Shown: one piece after another, positions 63,853 to 64,000 of the stretch | How the letters are laid out: every line of letters starts with the position of its first letter | How positions within the stretch are numbered: position 1 is the first letter of the stretch | From: Antitrichia curtipendula | Taxonomy: Eukaryota > Streptophyta > Bryopsida > Hypnales > Leucodontaceae | NCBI GenBank assembly: GCA_951230915.1 | Contig: OX579637.1 | Coordinates: 620,001 to 684,000, forward strand | DNA: 64,000 bases | Direction of reading: 5' to 3' | Notes under the pieces: generated by a model | Told to the model about the DNA's origin: nothing | Seen by the model: only the letters and a program-made list of their open reading frames with translations | Databases searched by the model: none | Position numbers and translations under genes: made by a program

Positions 63853-64000
63853 GCACAAAAATATTTAATTTTCACATGAAATTTAATACACAGTCACGTG
63901 AATAAAAGAAAATGGGAATTAAACCGGACCTGTACTTTATTAAACCACCCAGTCACATCAAATGTCATAGAATTTCATTTTGAAAGTGACTTGAATAAAT
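63853..64000 (+). repeat. Right-edge truncated type A monomer
   Basis: The last monomer is cut after 148 bp by the window edge. It has tttcacatg in place of ttcgtatg, cacagtcacgtg and attaaacc as private changes. The array continues beyond the window. Confidence 0.9.

Larger units (their letters stand above)
1..64000 (+). repeat. 183-bp satellite array, whole window
   Basis: The window is an uninterrupted head-to-tail tandem array. The landmark cgctc recurs at 156, 339, 522, 705 and so on to 63836, giving 348 periods of 183 bp with a net drift of 4 bp. All monomers read in the same direction and no foreign insertion, inversion or unique spacer was seen. The monomer is A+T-rich, with about 28% G+C in a representative copy. 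Counting from the g of gcac/gcat, positions 1-64 are highly variable, 65-138 strongly conserved, 139-158 moderately variable and 159-183 conserved. Length variation is almost entirely 1-bp slippage in the A-rich stretch around positions 50-60. Size, purity and higher-order organisation fit a centromeric or heterochromatic satellite of a eukaryote; that role is inferred, and I do not recognise the family. There is no gene in the 64 kb. Confidence 0.98.

Noticed and set aside
1..64000. CRISPR array or bacterial repeat
   Set aside because: There are no short repeats alternating with unique spacers; the entire 183-bp period is repeated, and no cas-like gene is present.
1..64000. Known satellites such as human alpha satellite or the Arabidopsis 178-bp centromere repeat
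   Set aside because: The period and the conserved core do not resemble what I know of these families. I cannot run a database search, so other families remain possible.
1..64000. Intergenic spacer repeats of rDNA or LTR-retrotransposon tandem arrays
   Set aside because: No rRNA sequence, primer-binding site, polypurine tract or coding remnant was seen in 64 kb.
1..64000. Polymerase III promoter boxes or tRNA-like segments in the monomer
   Set aside because: No convincing A box/B box pair or cloverleaf was found in the conserved core.
1..64000. Replication origin or telomere repeat
   Set aside because: A+T richness is uniform along the array and no telomeric hexamer or heptamer run occurs, so nothing singles out an origin or chromosome end.

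Overview
The whole window is a single satellite DNA array. About 350 head-to-tail monomers of 183 bp run from the first base to the last. All have the same orientation, and I see no gene, RNA gene, mobile element or unique spacer. Using a fixed landmark (the cgctc in the conserved part of each monomer), the first copy is at 156 and the last at 63836. That is 348 periods, with a net drift of only 4 bp from an exact 183-bp ladder. The representative monomer is about 28% G+C (52 of 183, counted by eye). Both window edges cut through a monomer, so the array continues on both sides. This fits a centromeric or pericentromeric/heterochromatic satellite of a eukaryote, since a period of about 180 bp close to nucleosome spacing is common in plant and animal centromere satellites. 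I do not recognise the family and cannot name the organism.

Three main monomer classes differ mostly in the first third of the monomer. Type A is the majority. Its variable part contains the perfect palindrome attcacgtgaat. Type B (about 94 copies by eye) carries gcacccacacgtgcat instead; its subtypes are B1 (atgggaatt), B2 (atgcgaagt) and B3 (B2 plus ccagacgtgtac and ccaccctgtc). Type C (13 copies) carries gtagttctttttt or gtaattctttttt; C1 has a diverged 3' half and C2 an A-like 3' half. A/B chimeras are frequent, as expected for unequal exchange and gene conversion.

The monomers form nested higher-order repeats (HORs) that change along the window. Region 1-8.4 kb is a mixed zone with 2-mer, 8-mer and about 26-mer echoes. 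Region 8.4-21.0 kb is built from a 15-mer block (twice) and a C1-anchored 12-mer (11155, 16097 as an 11-mer variant, 18110, and a partial at 20306). Region 21-26.3 kb holds 12-mer fragments and a 7-mer tandem duplication. Region 28.2-28.9 kb shows single-monomer amplification. Region 30.7-42.6 kb is built from a 5-mer cassette (B3-A-B2-A-A) and contains a 39-mer-offset duplication. Region 46.3-48.9 kb has an 8-mer duplication, 50.1-51.6 kb a B-A dimer repeat and 55.4-56.9 kb a B-B-A trimer repeat. Region 56.9-63.3 kb has no type B and contains a recent 12-mer (2195 bp) tandem duplication with a 6-mer sub-period.

The only open frames that stand out are six minus-strand 61-codon frames. They are explained by a 1-bp deletion in a 183-bp (3 x 61) repeat and are not genes. 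The biological interest lies in the repeat architecture, the sharp domain markers (types C and B2/B3 end near 45.3 kb, and the gtgacta variant begins near 45.9 kb), and a dyad-symmetric CACGTG site present nearly once per monomer.
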